Shown here piece after piece: positions 47,118 through 57,218 of a stretch of 64,000 nucleotides of DNA. Numbering within the stretch: position 1 is the first letter of the stretch; every line of letters starts with the position of its first letter. Made by a program: the position numbers and the translations under genes. The DNA is from an uncultured Paracoccaceae bacterium (GTDB lineage Bacteria > Pseudomonadota > Alphaproteobacteria > Rhodobacterales > Rhodobacteraceae): contig CANMTR010000001.1 of assembly GCA_947500825.1 (NCBI GenBank), forward strand, positions 62,001-126,000, read 5' to 3'. The notes beneath the pieces were generated by a model. That model was not told the origin of the DNA. It ran no database searches and saw only the letters and a program-made list of their open reading frames with translations.

Positions 47118-48278
47118 TCAGCCCTTCATGCTGTCCCAGAAGGTCTTGACCGTGCGGAAGAACCCGGTGCTCTCCGGGTTGTTCTCCTCCGACAGGTTTT
47201 CGAACTCGCGCAGCAGGTCGCGCTGGCGGCTCGTCAGGTTCACGGGCGTCTCGACGGCAAGCTCGATATACATGTCGCCCATGCCGCCGCCGCGCAGGGC
47301 CGGCATGCCCTTGCCGCGCAGGCGCATCTGCTTGCCCGACTGGCTGCCCGGGGGGATCTTCACCCGGCTGCGGCCGCCGTCGATCGTGGGCACCTCAATG
47401 TCGCCGCCAAGGGCCGCATCGGTCATCGACACCGGCACGCGGCAGAACAGGCTCTCCGCTTCGCGGGTGAAGATCTGGTGCGCCTCCACCTCGATGAAGA
47501 TATAGAGGTCGCCCGACGGGCCGCCGCGCAGGCCGGCCTCGCCCTCTCCGCCCAGGCGGATTCGGGTGCCGGTCTCGACCCCCTTGGGGATGTTCACCGA
47601 CAGGCCGCGCTCGCGCTCCACGCGCCCCGCGCCGCCGCAGCCATGGCAGGGGTTCTTCACGATCTGGCCCGCGCCCGAGCAGGTCGGGCAGGTCCGCTCC
47701 ACGGTGAAGAAGCCCTGCTGGGCGCGCACCTTGCCCATGCCTGAGCAAGTGGGGCAGGTGGCGGGCTCGGCGCCGCCCTCGGCGCCCGAGCCGCTGCACA
47801 CGTCGCACATCACCGCCGTCGGCACGGTGATGGTCTTCTGAAGGCCGCGATGGGCCTCTTCGAGCGTGACGCGCAGGTTGAAGCGCAGGTCCGAGCCGCG
47901 GGTGGCGCGCTGGCCGCCCCGGCGCTGGCCCATGAAGTCGCCGAAGAGGTCGTCGAACACGTCGGAGAACGCCGAGGCGAAGTCGCCCTGTCCGCCGCCT
48001 CCGCCGCCGAAGCCGCCCGGGCGCTGGCCGCCACCGCCGCCGCCCATTCCGCCCTCGAAGGCCGCGTGGCCGAAGCGGTCGTAGGCCGCCTTCTTCTCGG
48101 CATCCTTCAGCACCTCGTAGGCCTCGTTCACCTCCTTGAACTCGGCCTCGGCCTTGGGGTTGTCCGTGTTGCGGTCGGGGTGAAGTTCCTTCGCCTTGCG
48201 GCGGTACCCCTTCTTTATCTCGTCGGCCGACGCGCCCTTGGCGAGCCCGAGAGTCTCGTAGAAATCACGTTTCGCCAT
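47118..48278 (-). CDS. dnaJ: Chaperone DnaJ
   Basis: DnaJ delivers substrates to DnaK and stimulates its ATPase. The 386-residue protein has the J domain with HPD (KELHPDRNT), a Gly/Phe-rich linker ([15 protein letters not shown]), four zinc-binding repeats [24 protein letters not shown] and CHGCGGAG and the C-terminal peptide-binding domains. It is a full type I DnaJ. It lies 70 bp downstream of dnaK on the same strand, with a hairpin between. Confidence 0.97.
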   Translation of the reverse strand: MAKRDFYETLGLAKGASADEIKKGYRRKAKELHPDRNTDNPKAEAEFKEVNEAYEVLKDAEKKAAYDRFGHAAFEGGMGGGGGGQRPGGFGGGGGGQGDFASAFSDVFDDLFGDFMGQRRGGQRATRGSDLRFNLRVTLEEAHRGLQKTITVPTAVMCDVCSGSGAEGGAEPATCPTCSGMGKVRAQQGFFTVERTCPTCSGAGQIVKNPCHGCGGAGRVERERGLSVNIPKGVETGTRIRLGGEGEAGLRGGPSGDLYIFIEVEAHQIFTREAESLFCRVPVSMTDAALGGDIEVPTIDGGRSRVKIPPGSQSGKQMRLRGKGMPALRGGGMGDMYIELAVETPVNLTSRQRDLLREFENLSEENNPESTGFFRTVKTFWDSMKG

Positions 48279-48300
48279 GGATGGTCCTCCATAGAAGAAG

Positions 48301-48325
48301 GCCGGCCCGACGGGGTCGGACCGGC
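48301..48325 (-). other. dnaK-dnaJ intergenic hairpin
   Basis: GCCGGCCCGAC-ggg-GTCGGACCGGC forms an 11-bp stem with one G/T-type mismatch in the spacer between dnaK and dnaJ. On the minus strand the stem is followed by CTTCTTC, but it is poor in T, so partial termination or mRNA processing that lowers DnaJ relative to DnaK is likely. Confidence 0.5.
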
Positions 48326-48348
48326 TCCTATGTCAGGGTCGGGGCGCC

Positions 48349-50268
<1,920 letters not shown>

Positions 50269-50376
50269 GCTGTTCTTGTCCTCTTCTTAAGGCGATTACT
50301 TCGCAGGCAGACCCGTGACGGCACCTGCCCGCCGATCCCGTGGTCCCGGTTTTCCGCCTCCGGGTCGGCGTCGGAG

Positions 50377-50408
50377 CGTATATAGGAAGGGGATTTTCGG
50401 GCTGCAAT
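50377..50408 (-). promoter_or_regulatory. Heat-shock (sigma-32) promoter of dnaKJ
   Basis: On the minus strand ATTG, 18 bases, then CCTATATACG. The alphaproteobacterial heat-shock consensus is CTTG-N17/18-CYTATNTNNG; the -10 part matches at every defined base and the -35 differs by one. It lies about 110 bp before the dnaK ATG. Confidence 0.75.
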
Positions 50409-50455
50409 CCCGCGCCCGGAGTGGAAAAGGCCTTGCAACCGATCGGAGAGAGACG

Positions 50456-51079
50456 ATGGAGCCATTCGATATCCGCGGCGTGCGCGTCGTTCCCGGCGCC
50501 CTCGACCCGGCCGCGCAGGCCGCGATCCTGGACGATCTGCGTGCCGTCGCCGCCGCCGCGCCGCTCTTTCACCCCGAGACGCGGCGGGGCCGCAGGATGA
50601 GCGTGGCGATGACCTCGGCGGGCCGCGTGGGCTGGGTCTCCGACCGCCGCGGCTACCGGTACGAGCCGCGCCACCCCTCTGGCCGTCCCTGGCCGCCGAT
50701 CCCCGACCGGCTCATGGCCCTCTGGTCCGCCCATGCCGGCACTCCCGTCCCGCCGGACACCTGCCTTGTCAACCACTACGGGCAGGGCGCGCGGATGGGC
50801 CTGCACCAGGACCGCGACGAGGCCGACCTCGACCAGCCGGTGCTGTCGCTGTCGCTGGGCGACGAGGCGCTGTTCCGGGTGGGCAACGTCGCCCCCGGCG
50901 CGCCCACCGAAAGCGTCTGGCTGCGCTCGGGCGACGTGGCGGTGCTGGCCGGGGCGGCGCGCCTCGTCCACCACGGCGTGGACCGGGTGCGTCACGGCTC
51001 ATCGCGGCTCCTGTCCGGCGGGGGGCGGATCAACGTGACCATGCGCGTGGCCCTCGCGCCGGGCGAGCGCGCGTCGTGA
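50456..51079 (+). CDS. alkB: Alkylated DNA repair dioxygenase AlkB
   Basis: AlkB is a Fe(II)/2-oxoglutarate dioxygenase that reverses 1-methyladenine and 3-methylcytosine in DNA. The 207-residue protein has the metal motif LHQDRDEAD (H-x-D), the distal histidine in LVHHGVDRV, and the 2-oxoglutarate-binding arginine near the end in RINVTMR. CLVNHYGQGARMG is the characteristic loop before the H-x-D. The start is ATG 50456 with GGAGAGAG upstream. It shares its 5' region with the divergent dnaK promoter area. Confidence 0.93.
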   Translation: MEPFDIRGVRVVPGALDPAAQAAILDDLRAVAAAAPLFHPETRRGRRMSVAMTSAGRVGWVSDRRGYRYEPRHPSGRPWPPIPDRLMALWSAHAGTPVPPDTCLVNHYGQGARMGLHQDRDEADLDQPVLSLSLGDEALFRVGNVAPGAPTESVWLRSGDVAVLAGAARLVHHGVDRVRHGSSRLLSGGGRINVTMRVALAPGERAS

Positions 51080-51187
51080 TCGGGCACAACGGGGGCCTCG
51101 GGGGCCGGATCGTTGCCCGAAAAGGGCCTCGGCGGCCTCCCGGATCGGCAAATCCCCCCGCAAGTCGGCGGATTCGGGACCCCGCGC

Positions 51188-51217
51188 TTGTCTTCGCCGT
51201 TGGCTCGGGCGCATAAG
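51188..51217 (+). promoter_or_regulatory. Candidate cysQ promoter
   Basis: TTGTCT and CATAAG are 18 bases apart, 25 bases before the cysQ ATG. The pair is a plausible housekeeping promoter in a 163-bp spacer that otherwise shows only GC-rich sequence. Confidence 0.45.
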
Positions 51218-51242
51218 CCCACGACTGCAAGGAAGGACCCGG

Positions 51243-52049
51243 ATGGATTTCGACGCGCTTCTCGACGTGACCCGCCGGCTGGCGCTTGAGGCCGGCGACG
51301 CGATCATGGACATCTACGACCGGCCCGATGTCGCGGTCCGGACCAAGTCCGACGACAGCCCCGTGACCGAGGCGGACGAGGCCGCCGACGCGCTGATCTC
51401 GGCCGGTCTGCGCGCGGCCTTCCCCGACATGCCCTTGGTGACCGAGGAGCAGGCCGACAGCCACGGGGTCTCGGCGCGCACCTTCCTGATCGTCGATCCG
51501 CTCGACGGCACCAAGGAGTTCGTGCAGCGGCGCGGCGACTTCACCGTCAACATCGCCTATGTCGAGGACGGCCGGCCCATCCGCGGCGTGGTCTATGCCC
51601 CCGCCCGCGGGCGCCTCTTCTACACCGATGCGGCAGGCGTCGCGGTCGAGGAGGCCGCCCCCTTCGATCCCGCCCGCCGCGGCGAGGGGCGCCCCTTGAA
51701 GGTCCGCGCGCCGGACGAGGACGCGCTCCTGGTGGTCGCGTCCAAGTCCCACCGCGACGCCGCGACCGACGACTATATCGGCCAGTACAGCGTGGCGGAC
51801 CTGGTCAGCGCCGGCTCGTCGCTGAAGTTCTGCCTCGTGGCCTCGGGCGAGGCCGACCTCTATCCCCGCCTCGGGCGGACCATGGAGTGGGACACCGCCG
51901 CGGGCCACGCCGTGCTGGCGGGGGCGGGCGGCCGGGTGGTGCGCTTCGACGACCACGCGGCGCTCGACTATGGCAAGGAGGGGTTCGCCAACCCGTTCTT
52001 CATCGCCCATGCGCCGGGACTTTCTTTGAAACGCCCCCAGGCGTCCTAG
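51243..52049 (+). CDS. cysQ: 3'(2'),5'-bisphosphate nucleotidase CysQ
   Basis: CysQ hydrolyses phosphoadenosine phosphate, a by-product of sulfate assimilation. The 268-residue protein belongs to the inositol-monophosphatase fold and shows the metal sites TEEQADSHGV, VDPLDGTKEFVQRRGDFTVNIA and the late WDTAAGHAVLAGAGG. All metal-binding acidic residues expected for the family are present. It precedes galU by 36 bp, so the two could be cotranscribed, though galU has its own clear ribosome-binding site (CCGGAGAC). Confidence 0.94.
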   Translation: MDFDALLDVTRRLALEAGDAIMDIYDRPDVAVRTKSDDSPVTEADEAADALISAGLRAAFPDMPLVTEEQADSHGVSARTFLIVDPLDGTKEFVQRRGDFTVNIAYVEDGRPIRGVVYAPARGRLFYTDAAGVAVEEAAPFDPARRGEGRPLKVRAPDEDALLVVASKSHRDAATDDYIGQYSVADLVSAGSSLKFCLVASGEADLYPRLGRTMEWDTAAGHAVLAGAGGRVVRFDDHAALDYGKEGFANPFFIAHAPGLSLKRPQAS

Positions 52050-52085
52050 AATGCAACCGTAACAATTGACGACACCGGAGACATT

Positions 52086-52973
52086 ATGCCCCGCAAAGTA
52101 ACGAAGGCCGTCCTTCCCATCGCCGGCCTGGGAACGCGCTTCCTGCCGGCGACGAAGTCGATGCCCAAGGAAATGATGACCCTCGTCGACCGGCCGCTGA
52201 TCCAGTACGCCATGGACGAGGCCCGCGCCGCCGGCATCACCGACTTCATCTTCGTCACCGCGCGCGGCAAGGGCTCGCTGGTCGACTACTTCGACCGCGC
52301 GCCCGAGCTGGAATCCTCGCTCAAGGAGAAGGGCAAGACCGACCTTCTCGACGAGCTGGCCCGCACCGACATGCCCTCCGGCGCCATCTCCACCATCCGC
52401 CAGCAGCAGGCCAAGGGCCTGGGACACGCGGTGTGGTGCGCCCGCCGCCTGATCGGCGACGAGCCCTTCGCCGTGATCCTGCCCGACGACGTGATCGACA
52501 GCGAGACGCCCTGCCTGCAGCAGATGGTCGACGCCCAGGCCGAGACGGGCGGCTGCATGGTCGCCGCCATGGAGGTCGACGAGAGCGAAACCTCGAAATA
52601 CGGCATCCTCGACGTGACCGACGACGGCTCCGCGAGCGTGCGCGTCTCCGGCATGGTCGAAAAGCCCGATCCGAGCGAGGCGCCCTCGAACCTCGCCGTG
52701 ATCGGACGCTACATCCTCACGCCCGAGGTGCTCGACGTGCTCGACCACCAGGACCCGGGCAAGGGCGGGGAGATCCAGCTCACCGACGCCATCGCCAGCC
52801 AGATCGCCGGCGACCCGGGCGTCTGGGGCTTCAAGTTCGACGGCCGCCGCTTCGACTGCGGCTCCAAGTCGGGCTTCCTGCAGGCGACGGTCAGCTACGG
52901 CCTGAAGCGGTCCGACCTGCGCGACGACCTCGCGGAGTTCATCCGCGATATCGACCCCGCGCTCCTGAAGTGA
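52086..52973 (+). CDS. galU: UTP-glucose-1-phosphate uridylyltransferase
   Basis: GalU makes UDP-glucose for lipopolysaccharide and exopolysaccharide. The 295-residue protein has the nucleotide-binding start VLPIAGLGTRFLPATKSMPK, the RPLIQYAMDEA loop, RQQQAKGLGHAVWCARRLIG and the KPDPSEAPSNLAVIGRYIL and GGEIQLTDAI segments, all diagnostic. The length is standard. It ends an apparent cysQ-galU unit; a hairpin of 14 bp follows just after its stop. Confidence 0.97.
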   Translation: MPRKVTKAVLPIAGLGTRFLPATKSMPKEMMTLVDRPLIQYAMDEARAAGITDFIFVTARGKGSLVDYFDRAPELESSLKEKGKTDLLDELARTDMPSGAISTIRQQQAKGLGHAVWCARRLIGDEPFAVILPDDVIDSETPCLQQMVDAQAETGGCMVAAMEVDESETSKYGILDVTDDGSASVRVSGMVEKPDPSEAPSNLAVIGRYILTPEVLDVLDHQDPGKGGEIQLTDAIASQIAGDPGVWGFKFDGRRFDCGSKSGFLQATVSYGLKRSDLRDDLAEFIRDIDPALLK

Positions 52974-52980
52974 GCGCTCG

Positions 52981-53013
52981 CCGGGGCAGGGGATGTGCGC
53001 ATCCCCGCCCCGG
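52981..53013. terminator. Hairpin after galU
   Basis: CCGGGGC-a-GGGGATG pairs with CATCCCC-GCCCCGG around the loop TGCG, a 14-bp stem with one bulged A, starting 7 bases after the galU stop. No T-tract follows, so it is terminator-like only. Confidence 0.55.
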
Positions 53014-53134
53014 CCCACCCGCCTTTCCGTGGAAAAATTAACCCGACGGAGGTCCGACGCGACTCCGACGGCGATCCAACTCCCCTTTCCGGGGCGGCGC
53101 CGTCATCTCCTGCGGAAGCGTACGGGGGGGGGGC

Positions 53135-53599
53135 TCAGGCCGCGTGGCTGGCCGATCGCTGGGTCAGCACGGCATGGATCGTCGCCGCGTCCGCGTTGGC
53201 CCTCAGCGTCGCGCACAGGTCCGCGTCCCGCAACGTGCGCGACACCGAGGCCAGCGCCTTGAGGTGGTCCACGCCCGCGTCCTCGGGCGCGAACAGCCCG
53301 AAGATCAGGTCCACGGGCTGCCGGTCCGCCGCCCCGAAATCGAGCGGTCGCTCCAGCTTCAGGAACGCGCCCCGCACGCGGTCGGGACCCGACAGGCGCG
53401 CGTGGGGCAGGGCGACGCCCTGTCCCACGGCCGTGGGCCCGAGGCTCTCGCGATCGCGCAGCGCCTCGCAGACGCGGTCCGGCGCGAAGCCGTAAACCGC
53501 GCCGGCGAGCTCGGAGAGAGTGGTGAACAACCGCTTCTTGCTCGACATCGAGGGCAGTACCCGAATCGCCTCGGGCACGAGGAGGTCGTTCATGATCAT
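53135..53599 (-). CDS. ptsN: PTS IIA-like nitrogen regulatory protein PtsN
   Basis: PtsN (EIIA-Ntr) is the output of the nitrogen PTS and regulates potassium transport and other processes by its phosphorylation state. The 154-residue protein has the phosphorylatable histidine in VALPHARL, the REALRDRESLGPTAVG-like region (ALRDRESLGPTAVG) and the DLIFGLFAPEDAGVDHLKAL segment. Two in-frame ATGs, three codons apart, are possible; the first has AGAGG at the better distance. It follows hpf on the same strand by 37 bp. Confidence 0.93.
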   Translation of the reverse strand: MIMNDLLVPEAIRVLPSMSSKKRLFTTLSELAGAVYGFAPDRVCEALRDRESLGPTAVGQGVALPHARLSGPDRVRGAFLKLERPLDFGAADRQPVDLIFGLFAPEDAGVDHLKALASVSRTLRDADLCATLRANADAATIHAVLTQRSASHAA

Positions 53600-53636
53600 G
53601 AGTTACCTCTGAAATGCGGTGGACGACCCGGTCGTC

Positions 53637-54215
53637 TCAGCGTGTCGAATTGGGGTCTATCCATCCGATGTTCCCGTCGTCGCGACGATAGACGACGTTG
53701 ACCCCTTGATCCTGCTTCTCGTTGCGAAACACCAGCACGGGCGCGCCTGCAAGCTCCATCTGCATCACCGCCTCGCCGACCGACAGCGACGGGATCCGCG
53801 TTTCCATCTCGGCCACGATGATCGGCTGGAGCGTCTCGGGCTCCTCGGCCTCCTCGTCCTCCGATGCGGCGAGGATATACGAGGCGACGCCCGAAAGTTC
53901 AACGGGCTGGGCGCGCTCCCTGTGATGGTCCTTCAGCCGCCGCTTGTAGCGCCTGAGCTGCTTTTCCATCTTGGTGACGGCCGCATCCGCGGCCGCATAG
54001 ATGTCGTGCTCCTTGGCGCTGGCCTGCACGGTCAATCCGGTCGAGAGGTGCAGGACCGTTTCGCAATTGAACGTCGAGCCGTCGCGGGAGAAGACCACGA
54101 GCGCGTCGGTCGGCCGTCCCGGATACTTGGCGATCGCTGCCTCGATCTGGAACTGGACGTGGGCCTGAAGGGCCTCGCCGATATCGATCTGCTTGCCGCT
54201 GATCTGGGTGCGCAT
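53637..54215 (-). CDS. hpf: Ribosome hibernation promoting factor, long form
   Basis: The long HPF dimerises ribosomes into inactive 100S particles under stress or starvation. The 192-residue protein has the N-terminal S30AE fold (MRTQISGKQIDIGEALQAHV; AADAAVTKMEKQLRRYKRRL) and the C-terminal dimerisation domain (ETRIPSLSVGEAVMQMELAG to GNIGWIDP) that distinguishes the long from the short form. GAGGAG six to nine bases before ATG 54215 fixes the start. It sits between lptB and ptsN, where enterobacteria would also have rpoN before it. Confidence 0.95.
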   Translation of the reverse strand: MRTQISGKQIDIGEALQAHVQFQIEAAIAKYPGRPTDALVVFSRDGSTFNCETVLHLSTGLTVQASAKEHDIYAAADAAVTKMEKQLRRYKRRLKDHHRERAQPVELSGVASYILAASEDEEAEEPETLQPIIVAEMETRIPSLSVGEAVMQMELAGAPVLVFRNEKQDQGVNVVYRRDDGNIGWIDPNSTR

Positions 54216-54345
54216 GGGGGTCTCCTCTTTGCGAAAGAACGGGTGCACGGGCACGCCCGGGACACGGGCCGGTGGGGCCAACCCCCCGTGCCGCAGGGAT
54301 TTTCCGCGGCATCCGGGGGGTGGCGAATGCCGCGCCCCGTGCCGG

Positions 54346-54376
54346 TATTTGGCGCGAAACGCCCCCGCGAAGTCAA
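54346..54376 (-). promoter_or_regulatory. Candidate hpf promoter
   Basis: On the minus strand TTGACT is followed after 19 bases by CAAATA, about 130 bases before the hpf ATG and just inside the lptB end. The spacing is long, so this is a weak candidate. Confidence 0.35.
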
Positions 54377-54394
54377 GCGTCCCGGGCCGGCCCC

Positions 54395-55141
54395 TCATCC
54401 GAGCTGGAAGCCCTGGCCGAGATAGACGCGGCGCACATGCTCGTCGGCCACGACCTCCTCGCTGGTGCCGCTCATCAGCACGCCGCCTTCGTGCAGGATG
54501 TAGGCGCGGTCGACGATGGACAGGGTCTCGCGCACGTTGTGGTCGGTGATCAGCACCCCGATCCCGCGCCCGGTGAGGTTGGCCACCAGCTCGCGGATGT
54601 CGCCCACCGCGATCGGGTCCACGCCCGCGAAGGGCTCGTCGAGCAGAAGGTAGCGCGGTTCGGCCGCCAGGCAGCGCGCGATCTCGACCCGGCGCCGCTC
54701 GCCGCCCGACAGGGCGGGGGCGGGCGTGGCGCGCAGATGCGCGATGGAGAACTCCTCCAGCAGCGCCTCCAGCCGGGCCCTGCGCTCGGCGCGGTCGCGC
54801 ACCCTCAGCTCGAGGATCGCCATGATGTTCGATTCCACGTCGAGCCCGCGAAAGATCGACATCTCCTGGGGCAGGTAGCCGATCCCCATCCGCGCGCGGC
54901 GGTACATGGGCAGCCGCGTCACCTCGCGCCCGTCGAGAACGACCCGGCCCCCGTCGGGGGAGATCAGCCCCGCCACCGCGTAGAAGCAGGTGGTCTTGCC
55001 GGACCCGTTGGGCCCCAGAAGCGCCACCACCTCGCCGCGCGACAGGGTCAGGCTGACGTCGCGGATCACCGGCCGCTTCTGGTAGCTCTTGGCGAGGTTC
55101 TCGACGATCAGGCCCTCGGCGGCCGCGTTCAGGTCCGTCAT
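54395..55141 (-). CDS. lptB: LPS export ABC transporter ATPase LptB
   Basis: LptB is the ATPase of the LptBFG complex that pulls lipopolysaccharide from the inner membrane. The 248-residue protein has Walker [15 protein letters not shown], the signature [13 protein letters not shown], Walker [14 protein letters not shown] and H-loop [12 protein letters not shown]; the [13 protein letters not shown] helical loop is typical of LptB. Its ATG directly abuts the lptA stop. The neighbours lptC and lptA complete the periplasmic part of the pathway; lptF and lptG are not in the window. Confidence 0.96.
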   Translation of the reverse strand: MTDLNAAAEGLIVENLAKSYQKRPVIRDVSLTLSRGEVVALLGPNGSGKTTCFYAVAGLISPDGGRVVLDGREVTRLPMYRRARMGIGYLPQEMSIFRGLDVESNIMAILELRVRDRAERRARLEALLEEFSIAHLRATPAPALSGGERRRVEIARCLAAEPRYLLLDEPFAGVDPIAVGDIRELVANLTGRGIGVLITDHNVRETLSIVDRAYILHEGGVLMSGTSEEVVADEHVRRVYLGQGFQLG

Positions 55142-55639
55142 CTAGTCCCCGTCGCCCCGGAACAGGGTCCGCACGCGTCCCTGCATCTGCCCCTGCCCGG
55201 TCTCGAGGTCGAAGGTCGCCCGGTCCCCCGACAGGGTCGTCTGCCCCTGGGTCAGCAGCACGTCGCCGGTCATGAGGATGGAGCCCGAGCCGACGGTATA
55301 GACCGCCTCGTCGGATTCGGCGGCCTCGGTGGGGTTGACGATGGTGACCCCGCCGGTGGCGTGGGCCCGCTCGATCCGGCCCTCCTCGCCTTGCGAATAC
55401 TCCACCCGCAGGCTCGGCGCGGTCAGCTTCATCTCGCCCTGCACCACCAGCACGTCCCCGGTGAAGAGCGCCTCGCCCGCGTTCTGGTCGACCTCCAGGT
55501 TGTCCGAGGTGACCTCGACGGGCTCGGACGTGTCCTGTTGCAGCCCGAACGACACCGAGGCGCTGTTGGACTGCGCGACGGCGCCTCCCGCCAGCGCGGC
55601 GGTCAGGACCAGGGACGGGATCAGCAGGCTCGGGCGCAT
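55142..55639 (-). CDS. lptA: Periplasmic LPS transport protein LptA
   Basis: LptA forms the periplasmic bridge of the lipopolysaccharide transport chain. The 165-residue protein has a signal peptide (LVLTAALAGGAVAQ) and an OstA-like beta-jellyroll with TSDNLEVDQNAGEALFTGDVLVVQGEMKL and the RVEYSQGEEGRIERAHATGGV strand series. Length and pattern are right for LptA. It lies between lptC (4-bp gap) and lptB (no gap), which strengthens the assignment. Confidence 0.92.
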   Translation of the reverse strand: MRPSLLIPSLVLTAALAGGAVAQSNSASVSFGLQQDTSEPVEVTSDNLEVDQNAGEALFTGDVLVVQGEMKLTAPSLRVEYSQGEEGRIERAHATGGVTIVNPTEAAESDEAVYTVGSGSILMTGDVLLTQGQTTLSGDRATFDLETGQGQMQGRVRTLFRGDGD

Positions 55640-55643
55640 GGTT

Positions 55644-56270
55644 TCAACCTCCAGTGGGCCGCTCGGGATCGTATACCACCTTCACGCCGTCCGTGAAGGT
55701 GATCAGCGGCCGCTCTCCCTCCTGGAGGACGACCATGCCGCCGGCGTCGATCCGGCCCGCGGGCGCGGTTCCCTCCACCGGGCCGGGCGACACGATCCGG
55801 CCGGCGTCCGCGTCCACGTCCAGTCTCCGGCTGGTCAGGCGGAACCCCGAATCGGTCTGAACGTCGACCGCGCCGGTCAGGGTGGCGCTGCGCCGGTTCC
55901 GGCCCAGGGTGCCGTCGTCGGAGGTGACGACCACGCGGCTGCCGCCGGTGCCCTCCCAGACGCCGCGCACCTCGCGGGCCTCGATCTCGCCGCCGGGCTC
56001 GGTGGGCCGAGCGCGCTCGGCCGTCAGGCGCAGCGCCGCGCCGTTGGCGCCGATGCCCGCGTAATCGGGCCGGGCCGCGTCGCCGTTGGCGGCGCGCCCC
56101 TCCGGGCCCTGGGCGGTGCCGCCCGCCGGGCCCTGCCGGTCGGCGAGCAGGAACACGGTCGACAGGATCGCCAGCGCGGTCAGCGGCAGCACGACCTTGA
56201 GCCGCGCGACCCAGGCCGAGTGGCGATTGTCGAACCGGCCTTGCCGGCGGCGTCTCCGCGCATGCTGCAT
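55644..56270 (-). CDS. lptC: LPS export protein LptC
   Basis: LptC anchors the bridge to the inner membrane. The 208-residue protein has one N-terminal membrane helix after a basic start (VVLPLTALAILSTVFLLAD) and then a beta-jellyroll with LTAERARPTEPGGEIEAREV and GAVDVQTDSGFRLTSRRLDVDADAG. Sequence conservation in LptC is low, so the position upstream of lptA-lptB is strong supporting evidence. It follows the rnd-like gene on the same strand by 36 bp. Confidence 0.9.
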   Translation of the reverse strand: MQHARRRRRQGRFDNRHSAWVARLKVVLPLTALAILSTVFLLADRQGPAGGTAQGPEGRAANGDAARPDYAGIGANGAALRLTAERARPTEPGGEIEAREVRGVWEGTGGSRVVVTSDDGTLGRNRRSATLTGAVDVQTDSGFRLTSRRLDVDADAGRIVSPGPVEGTAPAGRIDAGGMVVLQEGERPLITFTDGVKVVYDPERPTGG

Positions 56271-56306
56271 GTCCTGACCCTAACCGCGTTCCGGCCCGCG
56301 GCCAGC

Positions 56307-56918
56307 CTAGTGCGCGAAAATGTCGATTTCAGGCCATCCGGCCAGGTCGAGGCGCGCCCGCGTGGGCAGGAAGTCGAAACAGCTCTGCGCCAGCTCCGCG
56401 CGCTCCTCGCGCTTCAGGCGCGCGTCGAGCGCCTCGCGCAGGCGGTGGAGGTAGAGCACGTCCGAGGCGGCATAGGCGATCTGCCCGTCGGTCAGCGTCT
56501 CGGCGCCCCAGTCCGATTGCTGCTGCAGCTTGGAGACGTCCACCTCCAGAAGCTCGGTCAGCAGCTGTTTCAGCCCGTGCCGGTCGGTATAGGTCCTGAC
56601 CAGCTTGGAGGCGATCTTGGTGCAATAGACCGGCGCGGCCAGCGCCCCGAAGGCGTGGTACATCGCGGCGATGTCGAAGCGGCCGAAATGGAACAGCTTG
56701 AGCACCGAAGGGTCGGTCAGCAGTCGCTCCAGGTTGGGGGCGCGCGTCTGTCCCTTGGCCACCTGGATCAGGTGCGCGTCGCCGTCGCCGCACGACATCT
56801 GAACCACGCAGAGCCGGTCGCGCGTGGGGTTGAGGCCCATCGTCTCGCAGTCGATGGCGACCTCGGGGCCGAGGTCGAGGTCGTCGGGCAGGTCGCCGCG
56901 GTAGAGGTGGTTGGTCAT
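56307..56918 (-). CDS. rnd: Short ribonuclease D family 3'-5' exonuclease
   Basis: The 203-residue protein is a DEDD-type 3'-5' exonuclease without the HRDC domains of full-length RNase D. The acidic residues are in AIDCETMGLNP (DxE) and in FHFGRFDIAAMYH and AAYAASDVLYLHRL (the last including Y-x-x-x-D). This short form is common at this position in alphaproteobacteria and may act on RNA or DNA. AAGGAGG six to twelve bases before ATG 56918 sets the start; the 1,264-residue ORF of the track is an artefact running through mrpA. It is first in the rnd-lptCAB-hpf-ptsN direction. Confidence 0.9.
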   Translation of the reverse strand: MTNHLYRGDLPDDLDLGPEVAIDCETMGLNPTRDRLCVVQMSCGDGDAHLIQVAKGQTRAPNLERLLTDPSVLKLFHFGRFDIAAMYHAFGALAAPVYCTKIASKLVRTYTDRHGLKQLLTELLEVDVSKLQQQSDWGAETLTDGQIAYAASDVLYLHRLREALDARLKREERAELAQSCFDFLPTRARLDLAGWPEIDIFAH

Positions 56919-56970
56919 CGGGGCCTCCTTCGGGCGCCTTCCTAGCGCGCGCCCGCGGGCAGGTCCATCA

Positions 56971-57106
56971 CGCGGGAAACCTCGCCCGCCTCGCGCGCGC
57001 ACCGCGCGGGAAACCTCGCCCGCCTCGCGCGCGCACCGCGCGGGAAACCTCGCCCGCCTCGCGCGCGCACCGCGCGGAAAATCTCGCCTGCCTCGCGCGC
57101 GGGCGA
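56971..57106. repeat. 34-bp tandem repeat, four units, upstream of mrp operon
   Basis: Units begin at 56971, 57005, 57039 and 57073; each reads about CGCGGGAAACCTCGCCCGCC then a GCGCGCGC-rich end. The first three are nearly identical and the fourth has drifted. It lies in the 300-bp divergent spacer between rnd and mrpA and is not coding (34 is not a multiple of 3). Apart from this array the spacer holds a candidate mrp promoter and GC-rich sequence with no gene. Confidence 0.9.
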
Positions 57107-57159
57107 TGCGCGAACGACACCCCCCGCGCGCCGGGAGGCCGAAACCGGGCCGATTATGC

Positions 57160-57187
57160 TTGAGGACGGGCGCGATTGCCACAATTA
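57160..57187 (+). promoter_or_regulatory. Candidate mrp operon promoter
   Basis: TTGAGG is followed after 16 bases by CAATTA (or after 17 by AATTAA), about 31 bases before the mrpA ATG, immediately downstream of the 34-bp repeat array. Confidence 0.45.
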
Positions 57188-57218
57188 AGGGCGCAAGGCC
57201 CGACCGCGCAGGAGATCC

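Noticed and set aside
50269-50455. A CIRCE element before dnaK
   Set aside because: No TTAGCACTC/GAGTGCTAA inverted repeat is present; the sigma-32 motif explains the region.
56971-57106. The 34-bp array as a CRISPR
   Set aside because: Units are directly adjacent with no spacers between them, and no cas gene is present.
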